DNA from: Cupriavidus sp. P-10
GTDB lineage: Bacteria > Pseudomonadota > Gammaproteobacteria > Burkholderiales > Burkholderiaceae
Length of the DNA: 64,000 nucleotides
NCBI RefSeq assembly: GCF_003402535.2
Contig: NZ_AP025171.1
Coordinates: 1,240,001-1,304,000, forward strand
Direction: 5' to 3'
Both the position numbers and the translations under genes were made by a program. This document shows positions 15,711-24,436 of this stretch, piece after piece. A model generated the notes under the pieces. The model did no database searches. It was not told the origin of the DNA and saw nothing but the letters and a program-made list of their open reading frames with translations. Each line of letters begins with the position of its first letter. The stretch's first letter is position 1.

Positions 15711-16553
15711 TCAGGGCGCCAGTGCCGCGGCTTCTGCCTGGCAATCGCCCGCGGGGCGGGCGCCGGCGGCACGTGCGGCGGCCACTTCGCGGCGGGCCTG
15801 TTCGAGGTCGGCGCGGAAGGTCGGGTCGGCATGCAGGCGCGCCACCGTTGCGGCGGCCATCATGCGGCCTTCGTTGACATCGCTCTGCCAGTGCACGTTG
15901 CACACCACCCGGCTCTGGCCGAAGGCGCGCCCGCGCGCCAGGATGGCGTCCGCGCGGGCCGGTTCCACCTCGGCCAGGATCAGCGCCCAGGCCCAGCCGA
16001 TGGCGCTGTGTCCCGACGGGTAGGATCCGTCCTTCTCCAGCTTGGCGGCTTCGTCTGGCGTGCACATCCCGGTCTTGTTGGCGACGAATGGCCGCGTGCG
16101 CTTGTAGCGGTCCTTGGCGCCATAGGTGGACAGGCCGGCATCGACCAGGCTGCGGCGCAGCAGGATATTCAGGTAAGGCGTGTCCCTGGCACTGACCGGC
16201 ACCCCCAACGCGCATGAAAAGGTGCTGGCTGCCTGCGGAAAGTTCAGCACGGCGTCGGTGCTGGCAACCTGCCAGCGCGGCGAGCCGCGCAGCGTGCCCG
16301 CCTGGCGCGCCGCATCGTCATCCAGCGCCTGCGCGGGCGAGCCCTGTGCCGGCGGGGCGGGCAGCAGCTTCAGGCTGTCCGGGCGCGCATCGGCGGCCAG
16401 ATAGCCGGCGGGCACACCCGGGCGGAATTCCGGCACCGCGGACAGGTTAGTGCCGCCGGCCGCGCAGCCGGCCAGCAGCGCGGCTGCCGCCACGGTGGCG
16501 CCAAGGCGCAAGGGATTGGACAGGTTTCGATCCCGCTTTGCTTGGTCCGTCAA
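15711..16553 (-). CDS. Class A non-specific acid phosphatase (PAP2 superfamily), lipoprotein-like
   Basis: This 280-residue protein contains the full PAP2 phosphatase signature: K-x6-RP at 147-155 (KDRYKRTRP), PSGH at 179-182, and SR-x5-H-x3-D at 214-225 (SRVVCNVHWQSD). The phosphohistidine is His221. It should release phosphate from many phosphomonoesters outside the cytoplasm. The N-terminus ends in LLAGC (Cys30), a lipobox, so the enzyme may be membrane-anchored rather than free as in PhoN/PhoC. The start appears to be TTG at 16553 after an A-rich run; AAGGA lies about 11 bases before. It is the last gene behind the acyl-CoA synthetase on the same strand. Confidence 0.9.
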   Translation of the reverse strand: MTDQAKRDRNLSNPLRLGATVAAAALLAGCAAGGTNLSAVPEFRPGVPAGYLAADARPDSLKLLPAPPAQGSPAQALDDDAARQAGTLRGSPRWQVASTDAVLNFPQAASTFSCALGVPVSARDTPYLNILLRRSLVDAGLSTYGAKDRYKRTRPFVANKTGMCTPDEAAKLEKDGSYPSGHSAIGWAWALILAEVEPARADAILARGRAFGQSRVVCNVHWQSDVNEGRMMAAATVARLHADPTFRADLEQARREVAAARAAGARPAGDCQAEAAALAP

Positions 16554-16593
16554 TTTTTTTTATTCCTTGTCGTGATGGTTTGCCGCCGGCCGG

Positions 16594-18342
16594 TCAGGCT
16601 GCCGGGTCGAACAGCTTGCGCAGGTTCGACTTGAGTATCTTGCCATTGGCATTGCGCGGCAGCATCTCCTGGTACAGCAGGATGCGCACCGGCACCTTGA
16701 ACGCCGCCAGCCGCTCGCGCACGAAGTCCTGCAATCCCGCCTCGGTTGCCTGCATGCCTGGCTTCAGGCTGACCACGGCGGCCGGTTCTTCGCCCAGCGT
16801 CTTGTGCGCGATGCCTACCACCGCTGCGTCCATCACCGCCGGGTGTTCGTACAGTGTGCTTTCCACCTCGATGCAGTAGATGTTCTCGCCGCCGCGGATC
16901 AGCATGTCCTTCATGCGGTCGACGATATATACATAGCCTTCCTCGTCCATCCGCGCGATGTCGCCGGTGCGCAGCCAGCCGTCGACAAAGGTCTGCGCGG
17001 TGGCTTCGGGCTTGTTCCAGTAGCCGCGCACGACGTTGGCGCCGCGTACCAGCAGTTCGCCGGTCTCGCCCGGCGGCAGTGCGTGGCCGCGTCCGTCGAC
17101 CACCTTCATCTCGCCGATCGGCAGCGCCGGGCCGCTGCTGTCGGGGCGCAGCACGTATTCTTCGGCGCTGTGGCTGGTGAAGGTCGACGAGGTTTCGGTC
17201 ATGCCCCAGCCGATGCCAGGCGCGGCCATCGGGAACACGTCGCCGATGCGCCGCACCAGTTCCGGCGACGCCGGCGCGCCGCCGTAGTTGACGTTCTCCA
17301 GCGAAGACAGGTCGAAGCGCGCGCGCTCCGGATGCTCCAGGATCTGCCAGGCGATGGTGGGCACGCCGCCGGCGGCGGTGCAGCGCTCGCGCTCGATCAG
17401 CGCCATGCCGCGCAGCGCGTCCCAGCGGTGCATCAGCACGATCTTGCCGCCGGTGGCGAGCGCGCCGTTGAGCACCGCCATGCAGCCGGTGACATGGAAG
17501 AACGGCACCGCCAGCAGCATGCCTTTCTGCGGCGCCGTGGGATCGGGAGCCGGAATCGGCTCGCCGCGGCGCAGCAGGTTGCGCAGCGGACTGAAGCTGC
17601 CCGCTGCCGCGACGGTCGCGGAGTTGCGATGCGTGCCCAGCGCGCCCTTGGGTTTGCCGGTGGTGCCCGAGGTATAGAAGATGGTGGCATCGTCCTCGGG
17701 ATCGATCTCGATCTGCGGGGGCGACTGCTGCGGCAGCGCGGCCCAGTCTGAGCTGGTGCCGATCACGCTTTCGAGTGCGGCGACGCGGGCATCGCCCGTG
17801 GCCGCGCCGGTGCGCGAAACATAGACACGTTCCAGCGCCGGGCAGCCGGGCAGGTGCTCGAGGATGCGGTCGAGCCGTTCGGCATCGACGATGGCCACGC
17901 GGCTGCCGGAATCGGCCAGGCCATATTCCAGCTCGGCGCCGGTCCACCAGGCATTCAGCGGCGTCACGATCGCGCCGGCGAGCAGGGCGCCGTAGAACGC
18001 CACCGGCCATTCCGGCAGGTTACGCATCGCCAGCGCCACGCGGTCGCCCTTGCGCACGCCGTCGCGCACCAGCGCGTGTGCCAGCGCGATGGCCGCGCGC
18101 CGGAAGGCATCGTAGGAAACGCGCTCGTCCTCGTAGACCACGAAGGTGCGGTCGCCGAAGGCACTGGTCGCGTGGAACAGGTCGCACAGCGTGGGGGGTG
18201 CGTGTTTCCAGACTGTGGTGGGGATGCCGCGGATCAGGCGCGACTCGGTCTCGAAGGGCGAGCCGGGCGCGGTCAGCCGGGCATGGGCCTCGGCCAGGGA
18301 CATGACCGGCCAGTTGCCGGCCGTTTGCGGATTGCTTGACAT
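16594..18342 (-). CDS. Class I adenylate-forming acyl-CoA synthetase
   Basis: This 582-residue enzyme activates a carboxylic acid through an acyl-AMP to the CoA thioester. Visible motifs are the AMP/P-loop TIFYTSGTTGKPKGA, GWGMTETSS, the hinge region with D-G-W-L-R-T-G-D (VDGWLRTGDIA), YIVDRMKDMLIRGGENI, and the catalytic Lys near the C-terminus (PRNANGKILKSNLRK). The substrate is probably a fatty or aryl acid; the sequence alone does not tell. ATG 18342 is preceded by GGGAGGCAGTC, a strong ribosome site. It is flanked by an SDR upstream and acid phosphatase downstream on the same strand, perhaps a short catabolic operon. Confidence 0.92.
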   Translation of the reverse strand: MSSNPQTAGNWPVMSLAEAHARLTAPGSPFETESRLIRGIPTTVWKHAPPTLCDLFHATSAFGDRTFVVYEDERVSYDAFRRAAIALAHALVRDGVRKGDRVALAMRNLPEWPVAFYGALLAGAIVTPLNAWWTGAELEYGLADSGSRVAIVDAERLDRILEHLPGCPALERVYVSRTGAATGDARVAALESVIGTSSDWAALPQQSPPQIEIDPEDDATIFYTSGTTGKPKGALGTHRNSATVAAAGSFSPLRNLLRRGEPIPAPDPTAPQKGMLLAVPFFHVTGCMAVLNGALATGGKIVLMHRWDALRGMALIERERCTAAGGVPTIAWQILEHPERARFDLSSLENVNYGGAPASPELVRRIGDVFPMAAPGIGWGMTETSSTFTSHSAEEYVLRPDSSGPALPIGEMKVVDGRGHALPPGETGELLVRGANVVRGYWNKPEATAQTFVDGWLRTGDIARMDEEGYVYIVDRMKDMLIRGGENIYCIEVESTLYEHPAVMDAAVVGIAHKTLGEEPAAVVSLKPGMQATEAGLQDFVRERLAAFKVPVRILLYQEMLPRNANGKILKSNLRKLFDPAA

Positions 18343-18472
18343 GACTGCCTCCCGTAACTGCGCTGCAGGTTGAGGGCAATGCAAAGAAAGCGGCATGCGC
18401 CGGACATGCCGGCGCACGCGCGACGCTTGCGTCAGAAGCTCAGGTACAACTAAGGTGCGGCCGGGATGCGGC

Positions 18473-19237
18473 TCAGATCGTCACGCCGCCGTCGACCACC
18501 AGTGCCTGGCCGGTCATGAAGCTGCTTGCCGCCGAAGCGAGGTATACGGCCGCGCCGGCGATCTCGACGGGCTCGCCGATGCGGCGCAGCGGCGCGCCAT
18601 GCGTGGACTGCTTGTAGCGCTCCGGGTCTTCCCACAGCGCGCGCGCAAAGTCAGTCTTGATCAGGCCCGGCGCGATGCAGTTGACGCGCACGTTGTGCGG
18701 CCCGAATTCCACCGCAAGATTGCGCGCCAGCTGGAAATCCGCAGCCTTGGATATGTTGTACACGCCGATGGTCGGCGAGCCGCGCAGGCCGCCGATCGAC
18801 GACACGATGATGATCGAGCCGTCCTTGCGGTCGATCATCTGCGGCGCCACCATCTGGATCAGCCAGTGGTTGGAAATGACGTTGTTGTCCAGCACCTTGC
18901 GGAACTGGTCGTCCGAGACGCCGCCCATCGGCCCGTAGTACGGGTTGGACGCGGCATTGCAGACCAGCACGTCGATCCGGCCGAAGGTGCGGTTGGTTTC
19001 GTCGACCAGCCGCTGCAGGTCTTCTTTCGACGAGATATTGGCCGGCACCGCGATGGCGGTGCCGTCGCCATGGCGTGCATTGATGGCGTCAACCACTTCC
19101 TGGCAGGCCTCGGCCTTGCGCGAAGAAATCACTACCTTGGCGCCCTGGACGGCCATCTGCTCGGCGATGGCGCGGCCGATGCCGCGCGATGAACCGGTGA
19201 CGATGGCAACCTTGCCCGTCAGATCGAACAATGACAT
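18473..19237 (-). CDS. Short-chain dehydrogenase/reductase
   Basis: This 254-residue NAD(P)-dependent classical SDR has the nucleotide motif TGSSRGIG (14-21), NAA-type segment LVCNAAS, catalytic Ser in IIIVSSIGGLRG, and Y-N-I-S-K with the Tyr/Lys pair. The C-terminus (GEPVEIAGAAVYLASAASSF, TGQALVVDGG) is typical of 3-oxoacyl-ACP reductase-like enzymes. After the cofactor glycines, SSRKAEACQ suggests Ser/Arg contacts, often NADP preference. It is upstream of and on the same strand as the acyl-CoA synthetase (gap 130 bp). A role in fatty-acyl or alcohol oxidation is inferred. Start ATG 19237 is preceded by GGAGAC. Confidence 0.93.
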   Translation of the reverse strand: MSLFDLTGKVAIVTGSSRGIGRAIAEQMAVQGAKVVISSRKAEACQEVVDAINARHGDGTAIAVPANISSKEDLQRLVDETNRTFGRIDVLVCNAASNPYYGPMGGVSDDQFRKVLDNNVISNHWLIQMVAPQMIDRKDGSIIIVSSIGGLRGSPTIGVYNISKAADFQLARNLAVEFGPHNVRVNCIAPGLIKTDFARALWEDPERYKQSTHGAPLRRIGEPVEIAGAAVYLASAASSFMTGQALVVDGGVTI

Positions 19238-19502
19238 GGAGTCTCCTGTATCTGCGCCGGCGTCAGCGGCCGGCTTCATGCAGGCGGCGAGTCTGCCGCG
19301 CTGTTGTCCTGGCGATGCGGCGCAAACGCTGCATCGCCAGGACATTATGGTGTTGCCGCGCCGGCCGAGTCCACAGCGCCAAGGGCCGGATGGCTGCCAT
19401 ATCAGCATTCTTTCTGCGGGCAATGCGCGGCGTGCATGAAGGCTTCTGGTGCGGCGCCGCATGGGCAGCACCGGAAGGTGGCGCACAAGCCGCGCAATGC
19501 CT

Positions 19503-20360
19503 TCACGTGCGCGCATTGCGGGCAAGCAGCGGCGGCAGCGCCACCATCAGCCCGTGCCGCAGCGCATCGTCGAGCCGTATGCCGAAGCGCTCGTCCAAGA
19601 CCCGCACCACGGCGTCGGGCGTTTCCAGGTGCTGGCGCCGTACGCTGCCATCGGGCGCGCGCTCGGCCAACTCGCTATCGGCCAGTGTCACGCGCGTGCC
19701 GCCGTCGGTGCGCGCGGCCATCAGCCGATGAAGGAACACGCTGTCCGGATGGGTCGAGACATACCAGTTGCGCGGCCCGAAATCGATCCATGGCTGCGGC
19801 GTCAGGTCGAAGCGGTAGACCTTGATCCAGCCGGCATCGCCGCGTGCTTCCAGGTCGAAGCTGTGGAACGCAGTGGCGGCCGCCTGCGGCGGAGCGCTGG
19901 CGAGCCGGTATGGGAAGTCATCGTCGGCAGGCACGGACAGCGCCATCGCGCGGAACGGCGTGGGCCCGCCGAAGCCAACGTCGGCAAGATAGCTGCGATG
20001 CGCCACTTCCACGCGCAGCAGCATGTGCGACGCCACCGTCTCGACCGCATCGGGCACACCCCAGCGCACGCGCGCGGCCAGCGGCGTTACGCTGAAGCCG
20101 AGCGCGCCCAGCGCCGCTGCCAGCAGCGTGTTGAGCTCGAAGCAGTAGCCGCCGCGCCCGCGCGTGACCAGCTTGTCAAACACGGCGTCGAGGTCGATGC
20201 TGACCGGCCGCCGCAGCAGCGGGTCGATGTTCTCGAACGGAATGCTGGCCAGTTGCGCGCCGAGCACGGCGTCGAGTGCTTCGAGCGTGGGCGAGGGCGG
20301 GGCGGCGATGCCCAGCCGCGCGCAGTAGGCGTCCAGTTGGGCAGCATCGAGTGTGGTCAT
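19503..20360 (-). CDS. nat: Arylamine N-acetyltransferase
   Basis: This 285-residue cytosolic enzyme transfers acetyl from acetyl-CoA to arylamines and hydrazines. The catalytic triad is visible: Cys73 in RGRGGYCFELN, His112 in ASHMLLRV, and Asp127 in YLADVGFGG. The N-terminal segment LASIPFENIDPLL is also typical. The length is normal for bacterial NAT. ATG 20360 is used; ATG 20369 three codons upstream is possible. It is downstream of a Crp-type regulator gene on the same strand (27 bp), so the two may share a transcript. Confidence 0.95.
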   Translation of the reverse strand: MTTLDAAQLDAYCARLGIAAPPSPTLEALDAVLGAQLASIPFENIDPLLRRPVSIDLDAVFDKLVTRGRGGYCFELNTLLAAALGALGFSVTPLAARVRWGVPDAVETVASHMLLRVEVAHRSYLADVGFGGPTPFRAMALSVPADDDFPYRLASAPPQAAATAFHSFDLEARGDAGWIKVYRFDLTPQPWIDFGPRNWYVSTHPDSVFLHRLMAARTDGGTRVTLADSELAERAPDGSVRRQHLETPDAVVRVLDERFGIRLDDALRHGLMVALPPLLARNART

Positions 20361-20387
20361 GGCAGGCAAGGCTCCACGGTGGTGGAT

Positions 20388-21158
20388 TCAGTTAAGCGCT
20401 TCCAGCGCGGCCAGGTCGAGCAGCTCGATGCCGCCGTATTCCAGCCGCAGCAGGCCGCGCGCCTCGAGTTCGCGCAGGGCGTGGTTGACGGTCTGGCGCG
20501 ACAGCCCCAGCATCTGCGCCAGCTGTTCCTGCGGTATGCGCACGCGCAGCACCGCATCGGCATGCGCCGGCAGGTTGCCATAGCCATGCGCGATCGCGGC
20601 CAGGCGCCGGGCAATACGTGCCGCCGGCGGCAGCAGCTGCGTTTCCTCGACATAGTCGAAGGCCTGGCGCGTCTTCGCCGCGAGCAGTTGTCCGAATGCC
20701 TGCCACCATGCCGGATGCTGCGCCAGGCGCCGCTCCAGCGGCGCGCGCGGCACGTGCCAGAGGGCCGCAGCGCTGACCGCGCGCGCGTCGTGTGTGCGCG
20801 GCAGCCCGTCGAACAGGCAGATCTCGCCGAACCAGGTGCCGGGTTCGAGCAGGCCCAGCAGCGCCGCCTTGCCCGATTCGCCGCTGGCGTGGATCTGCAC
20901 GGTGCCGCTGGCCACGCAGTACAGGCCGTCGAAGCGGTCGCCTCGGGCAAACAAGGTCTCGCCAGGCACCAGCCGGCGCAGGCTGCCGTCGTCGAGCAGT
21001 GCCTGGCGCAACGCCGGCGGCAGCTGGCTGAACCATGCGCCGGCGCGCACCGCGGCGAGCGGGTCGTCACCCGGCGGTGCGGCGTCCGGCTGCGCGCTTG
21101 CGTGCGCGGGACTGGCCGGCAGCGGTGCGTGGCGGTGCGGCGGGGGCGCGGATCCCAT
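20388..21158 (-). CDS. Crp/Fnr-family transcriptional regulator
   Basis: This is a 256-residue regulator. An Ala/Pro/His-rich head of about 35 residues is followed by a cyclic-nucleotide-binding-like domain (ETLFARGDRFDGLYCVASGT, PGTWFGEICLFDG), a dimer helix, and a C-terminal winged HTH (RIPQEQLAQMLGLSRQTVNH). There is no N-terminal Cys cluster, so it is not an oxygen-sensing FNR. The recognition helix SRQTVNHALRELE differs from the FNR E-x-x-SR pattern. ATG 21158 is chosen because AGGAGACCG stands just before it; the frame is open further upstream. Effector unknown. Confidence 0.9.
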   Translation of the reverse strand: MGSAPPPHRHAPLPASPAHASAQPDAAPPGDDPLAAVRAGAWFSQLPPALRQALLDDGSLRRLVPGETLFARGDRFDGLYCVASGTVQIHASGESGKAALLGLLEPGTWFGEICLFDGLPRTHDARAVSAAALWHVPRAPLERRLAQHPAWWQAFGQLLAAKTRQAFDYVEETQLLPPAARIARRLAAIAHGYGNLPAHADAVLRVRIPQEQLAQMLGLSRQTVNHALRELEARGLLRLEYGGIELLDLAALEALN

Positions 21159-21361
21159 GCCGGTCTCCTGTGGGGGCGGAAAGTCTGGCAAAGCCGTTGT
21201 GTCGGATGGACACACAGCGGCGCCTGCGCGCCAGGCGGATTGTCAAAAACCAGACAGACCCGCGGGTGCGCGCTCATTACTATAAGTCCACATCGCGACC
21301 TGAGCGCGGACAGCAGCAGGCGGCAGCTTCCGCGCACGCCTGCGCACAATGGAGACGCCCC

Positions 21362-21859
21362 GTGAAAACCCTGATCGAGCACCTGGCCAGCTACGCCGCC
21401 TACCACCGTGATCCGCGCAATATCCTCACGCATTTCATCGGCATCCCGATGATCGTGCTGGCGGTTACCACGCTGCTGGCGCGGCCGGCCATGCCTCTGG
21501 GCGACGGCTCCGCCCACCTGACCCCGGCGATGCTGCTGTATATCCTGTCGTGCCTGTTCTACCTGCGCCTGTCGCTTGGCTTCGGCGTGGCGATGGCGTC
21601 GATCCTGGCGCTTTTCCTCTATGCCGGGGCGCACATCGCCGCCATGCCCACCGCTGCGTGGCTGGCCATCGGCGTCGGCCTGTTCGTGGCGGGGTGGATT
21701 ATCCAGTTCATCGGCCATTACTACGAAGGCCGCAAGCCGGCGTTCGTCGACGACCTGGTAGGGCTGTTGATCGGCCCGCTGTTCCTGGTCGCCGAGACTG
21801 CTTTTGCGCTGGGGCTGGCGCGCGACACGCGTGACGCGATGGCGGCACGCGCGCCCTGA
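21362..21859 (+). CDS. Mpo1-like (DUF962) membrane protein
   Basis: This 165-residue membrane protein is of the DUF962/Mpo1 family, whose yeast member is an iron-dependent dioxygenase acting on 2-hydroxy fatty acids. Family residues are visible: YAAYHRDPRNILTHFIGIPM with the His pair near residues 14 and 23, and GWIIQFIGHYYEGRKPAFVD with the second His group. Four hydrophobic helices are predicted. The start is GTG 21362 with GGAG in front (ATGGAGACGCCCC). Iron binding by these His residues is inferred from the family. Convergent with the PhoQ-like gene. Confidence 0.88.
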   Translation: MKTLIEHLASYAAYHRDPRNILTHFIGIPMIVLAVTTLLARPAMPLGDGSAHLTPAMLLYILSCLFYLRLSLGFGVAMASILALFLYAGAHIAAMPTAAWLAIGVGLFVAGWIIQFIGHYYEGRKPAFVDDLVGLLIGPLFLVAETAFALGLARDTRDAMAARAP

Positions 21860-21878
21860 CAAGGCGTTTCCAAGCGGA

Positions 21879-23219
21879 TCAGGGCAGGCCTGCCGGCAGC
21901 CGCAGCCGCGCCGAAAGCCCGCCCAGCGGGCTGGTTGCCAGCGCCAGGCTGCCATCGTACATCGCGGCGATCTCGGTGACGATCGCCAGGCCCAGCCCGC
22001 TGCCGGCGGCCGCCTCGTCCAGCCTGCCGAAGCGGGCGGTGGCCAGTTCGCGCGCCTCAGGCGGCATGCCCGGTCCATCGTCCTCGACCAGGATTTCCAG
22101 TTCGCCGCCGGCCTCGCGTAGCGTGGCGTGCACGCGCGTGCGCGCCCACTGGCAGGCGTTGTCCAGCAGGTTGCCCAGCATCTCGACCAGGTCCTGGCGA
22201 TCGCCGGCAAAATGCCCGTTGCCTTCGACTTCCAGCGCCAGCGCGCGCCCGGCATGCAGCCGCGACAGCGCTCGCACCAGCTCGCGTATGGCGGGGCCGG
22301 CCTCGATGCGCATGCCGCGTGCGCCCGCCGCCCCCGCGGCGCGGGCCCGTGCCAGATGGCGGTCGACCTGGCGGCGCATCGCTTCCACCTGCGCAGCGAC
22401 GGCCGAGGCGGCGCTGCCCGGCAGCGCTGCGGACTCATTGGCCAGTACCGCCAGCGGGGTCTTGACGGCATGTGCGAGGTCGGCCGCCTGGCGGCGTGAG
22501 CGCTCCAGCGCCTGCGCGTTGCGTGCCAGCAGCGCGTTGATCTCGCTGACCAGCGGTTCCACTTCCGTTGGCCAGTCGCCACCCAGGCGCGCTTCGCGGC
22601 GCGCCTGCATCGCTTCCAGCGCGCGCCGCAGCCGTGACAGCGGCGCCAGGCCGAATTTCACCTGTGCCGCCACGGCGAGCATCAGGCCCAGCCCCAGCGC
22701 CGTCAGTGACCACGCCAGCGTGCGGTTGAAGTTGCGGCGCGCGGCGCGCAGTTCAGTACGGTCCAGGGCTACCGCGATTTCCACCGGGGTATCCGCCGAG
22801 GCCAGCACCAGCTGCCGAGACACCACCAGCAGTGACTGATGGTTAGGCCCGAGACGCACTTGCGCCTGCGCGCCGGGTACGCGCCGCTCCACCGCGGTCG
22901 GCATCTCCGTGTCCCACAGCGAGCGCGAGCGCAGCAGCGCACCCGGCGCGCGCGCTTGCCAATAGGCGCCGGAGTAAGGAAGTTCATAGCGGGGATCGGC
23001 CGGGGTGCGCGTCAGTACCAGCTTGCCGTCGGCGCTCCAGTCCAGCGCCGCGGCCAGGCTGGCCAGCTGGTGGTCGAGCTGCCGCACATAGGTATCGTTG
23101 ACGTGGCGCTCGAACAGGGTCGACAGCAGCCAGCCGCTGCCGCCAAGTGCCGCGGCCAGCCAGATTGCGGCCAGCGCCAGCAGGCGCAGCGCAAGCGAAC
23201 GGCGCAGGCGGGCGGGCAT
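21879..23219 (-). CDS. phoQ: PhoQ-like sensor histidine kinase
   Basis: This 446-residue inner-membrane kinase has TM1 at about residues 10-32 and a periplasmic sensor of about 120 residues. TM2 is near 160-180, then come a HAMP-like linker, a dimerisation helix with the PhoQ-type H-box DLAHAVKTPLAVLANES (His near 250), the N box (LLDNACQWA) and DDGPGMP and GSGLGLAIV in the ATP domain. The H-box with His-x-x-Lys-Thr-Pro-Leu resembles PhoQ (LAHSLKTPLAVL). The sensor is not rich in acidic residues, so Mg2+ sensing is not proven. The start codon abuts the stop of the regulator gene (23219/23220), so the two are co-translated. Confidence 0.9.
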   Translation of the reverse strand: MPARLRRSLALRLLALAAIWLAAALGGSGWLLSTLFERHVNDTYVRQLDHQLASLAAALDWSADGKLVLTRTPADPRYELPYSGAYWQARAPGALLRSRSLWDTEMPTAVERRVPGAQAQVRLGPNHQSLLVVSRQLVLASADTPVEIAVALDRTELRAARRNFNRTLAWSLTALGLGLMLAVAAQVKFGLAPLSRLRRALEAMQARREARLGGDWPTEVEPLVSEINALLARNAQALERSRRQAADLAHAVKTPLAVLANESAALPGSAASAVAAQVEAMRRQVDRHLARARAAGAAGARGMRIEAGPAIRELVRALSRLHAGRALALEVEGNGHFAGDRQDLVEMLGNLLDNACQWARTRVHATLREAGGELEILVEDDGPGMPPEARELATARFGRLDEAAAGSGLGLAIVTEIAAMYDGSLALATSPLGGLSARLRLPAGLP

Positions 23220-23927
23220 TTATGCCAGGTTCGAAGGGGTGCCGGCACTGCCGGCATTGTCGGCGCCTGGCGGCGGCCGCAGCCGGTAACCCTGGCCGCG
23301 CACCGTCTCGATCACGTCCACGCCCAGCTTGCGGCGCAGCCGGCCGACGAAAACCTCGATGGTATTGCTGTCGCGGTCGAAGTCCTGGGCGTAGATGTGT
23401 TCGGTCAGCGCGGTCTTGCTGACGATCGCGCCTGGATGATGCATCAGGTAGTCCAGCACGCGGAATTCATGCGAGGTCAGCACGACGGTCGCGCCGTCGA
23501 CGGTGACGGTGCCAGCGCGCGGGTTCATCCGCACCGGGCCGCATTGCAGCTCCGGCACGGCCATGCCGTGTGCGCGCCGGATCAGCGCGCGGATGCGTGC
23601 CAGCAGTTCTTCCATGCGGAACGGCTTGGCCAGGTAGTCGTCAGCGCCCGCGTCGATGCCTTCGACCTTTTCAGTCCAGCTGTCGCGCGCGGTCAGGATC
23701 AGTACCGGCACGTTCACCTGCCCGGCGCGCCAGCGGCGCAGCACGGATAGCCCGTCGAGCCGGGGCAGGCCCAGGTCCAGGACGACGGCGTCGTAGGGTT
23801 CCTGCTCGCCGAGGTGGCAGGCATCGATGCCGTCGGTGGCGATGTCGACCGCATAGCCCGCCTCGGCCAGGCTGGCGCGGACCTGCGCGGCCAGGGCAGC
23901 TTCGTCTTCAACCAGCAGGATGCGCAT
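23220..23927 (-). CDS. phoP: PhoP-like response regulator (OmpR family)
   Basis: This 235-residue regulator has a receiver with the acidic pair in LLVEDE (residues 7-9), phospho-acceptor Asp51 in VVLDLGLP, the conserved Thr/Ala (LTARDS) and Lys101 (AKPFRMEEL). It ends in a winged helix DNA-binding domain (LTSHEFRVLDYLMHHPGAIV, and NTIEVFVGRLRRKLG). All key residues are intact. It is first of the two-component pair, with the kinase immediately downstream, and it follows the PepSY gene by 39 bp. A repeat matching a PhoP-type box lies upstream of the PepSY gene and would make the operon autoregulated. A Ser/Pro-rich tail after RLRPPP is species-specific. Confidence 0.92.
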   Translation of the reverse strand: MRILLVEDEAALAAQVRASLAEAGYAVDIATDGIDACHLGEQEPYDAVVLDLGLPRLDGLSVLRRWRAGQVNVPVLILTARDSWTEKVEGIDAGADDYLAKPFRMEELLARIRALIRRAHGMAVPELQCGPVRMNPRAGTVTVDGATVVLTSHEFRVLDYLMHHPGAIVSKTALTEHIYAQDFDRDSNTIEVFVGRLRRKLGVDVIETVRGQGYRLRPPPGADNAGSAGTPSNLA

Positions 23928-23966
23928 CAGTGTCTTCCGGTGGGCAGGTTGGCGGGCGGCGCACGC

Positions 23967-24329
23967 TCACGGCTTCTTGCGCGCCTCTTCCAGGCCGCGG
24001 CCCTTGGCCTTGATCAGCGCGGCGGTGCGCGCATCGTATTCCAGCTTGGCCACCGAGCCGCCCGGCAGCAACAGCTTGACTTCGTATTGCCAGACGCCAT
24101 CGTCGCGGTCCAGCTCGACGCCGATCACGTCGCCGGCAAACTGGCGCGAGACAGTCTCGAGGATGCGCGACAGCGGCAGGATCTCGCCCGACTGCACCGC
24201 GGCGCGGGCACGGTCGGCATCCTTGTCGGCATGCGCGGCAGGCATGGCCGCGAGCGCCAGCAGCGCTGCCAGTGCGGCGGCAGACAGCAGGCGGACAGGG
24301 CGGGGCAGCGGCGCGGAGAATCGCTTCAT
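23967..24329 (-). CDS. PepSY-domain exported protein
   Basis: This 120-residue periplasmic protein has a signal peptide ending in PAAHA (about residue 34) and one PepSY domain. The domain shows ARAAVQSGEILPLSRILETV, GDVIGVELDRDDGVWQYEVK and LEYDARTAALIKAKGR. PepSY domains often inhibit proteases or modulate neighbouring sensors. The gene leads the operon PepSY-phoP-phoQ, as commonly seen in betaproteobacteria, and could tune the kinase; that is inference from context. Start ATG 24329. The upstream direct repeat described separately sits 25-42 bp before it. Confidence 0.88.
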   Translation of the reverse strand: MKRFSAPLPRPVRLLSAAALAALLALAAMPAAHADKDADRARAAVQSGEILPLSRILETVSRQFAGDVIGVELDRDDGVWQYEVKLLLPGGSVAKLEYDARTAALIKAKGRGLEEARKKP

Positions 24330-24352
24330 GGCCCGAAGTTTGCATCAAAAAG

Positions 24353-24371
24353 CCTGAACGCGGGCTGAACA
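24353..24371 (-). promoter_or_regulatory. PhoP-box-like direct repeat before the PepSY-phoPQ operon
   Basis: On the minus strand, TGTTCA, five bases, CGTTCA. This is the two-half-site layout with 11-bp period of the PhoP box ((T/G)GTTTA-N5-(T/G)GTTTA), with one T-to-C change in each half. A further half-site GTTCAG on the plus strand lies at 24387-24392, towards the divergent small gene at 24437. Confidence 0.6.
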
Positions 24372-24436
24372 GAACGCTCAGGCCGGGTTCAGCCAGCGCT
24401 GCCGACAATGCCCGCATCCCACTCAAGGAACCGGAC

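Noticed and set aside
20388..21158. This Crp/Fnr protein as the FNR acting at 25483
   Set aside because: It lacks the Fe-S Cys cluster, and its recognition helix differs from FNR; another regulator would be needed.
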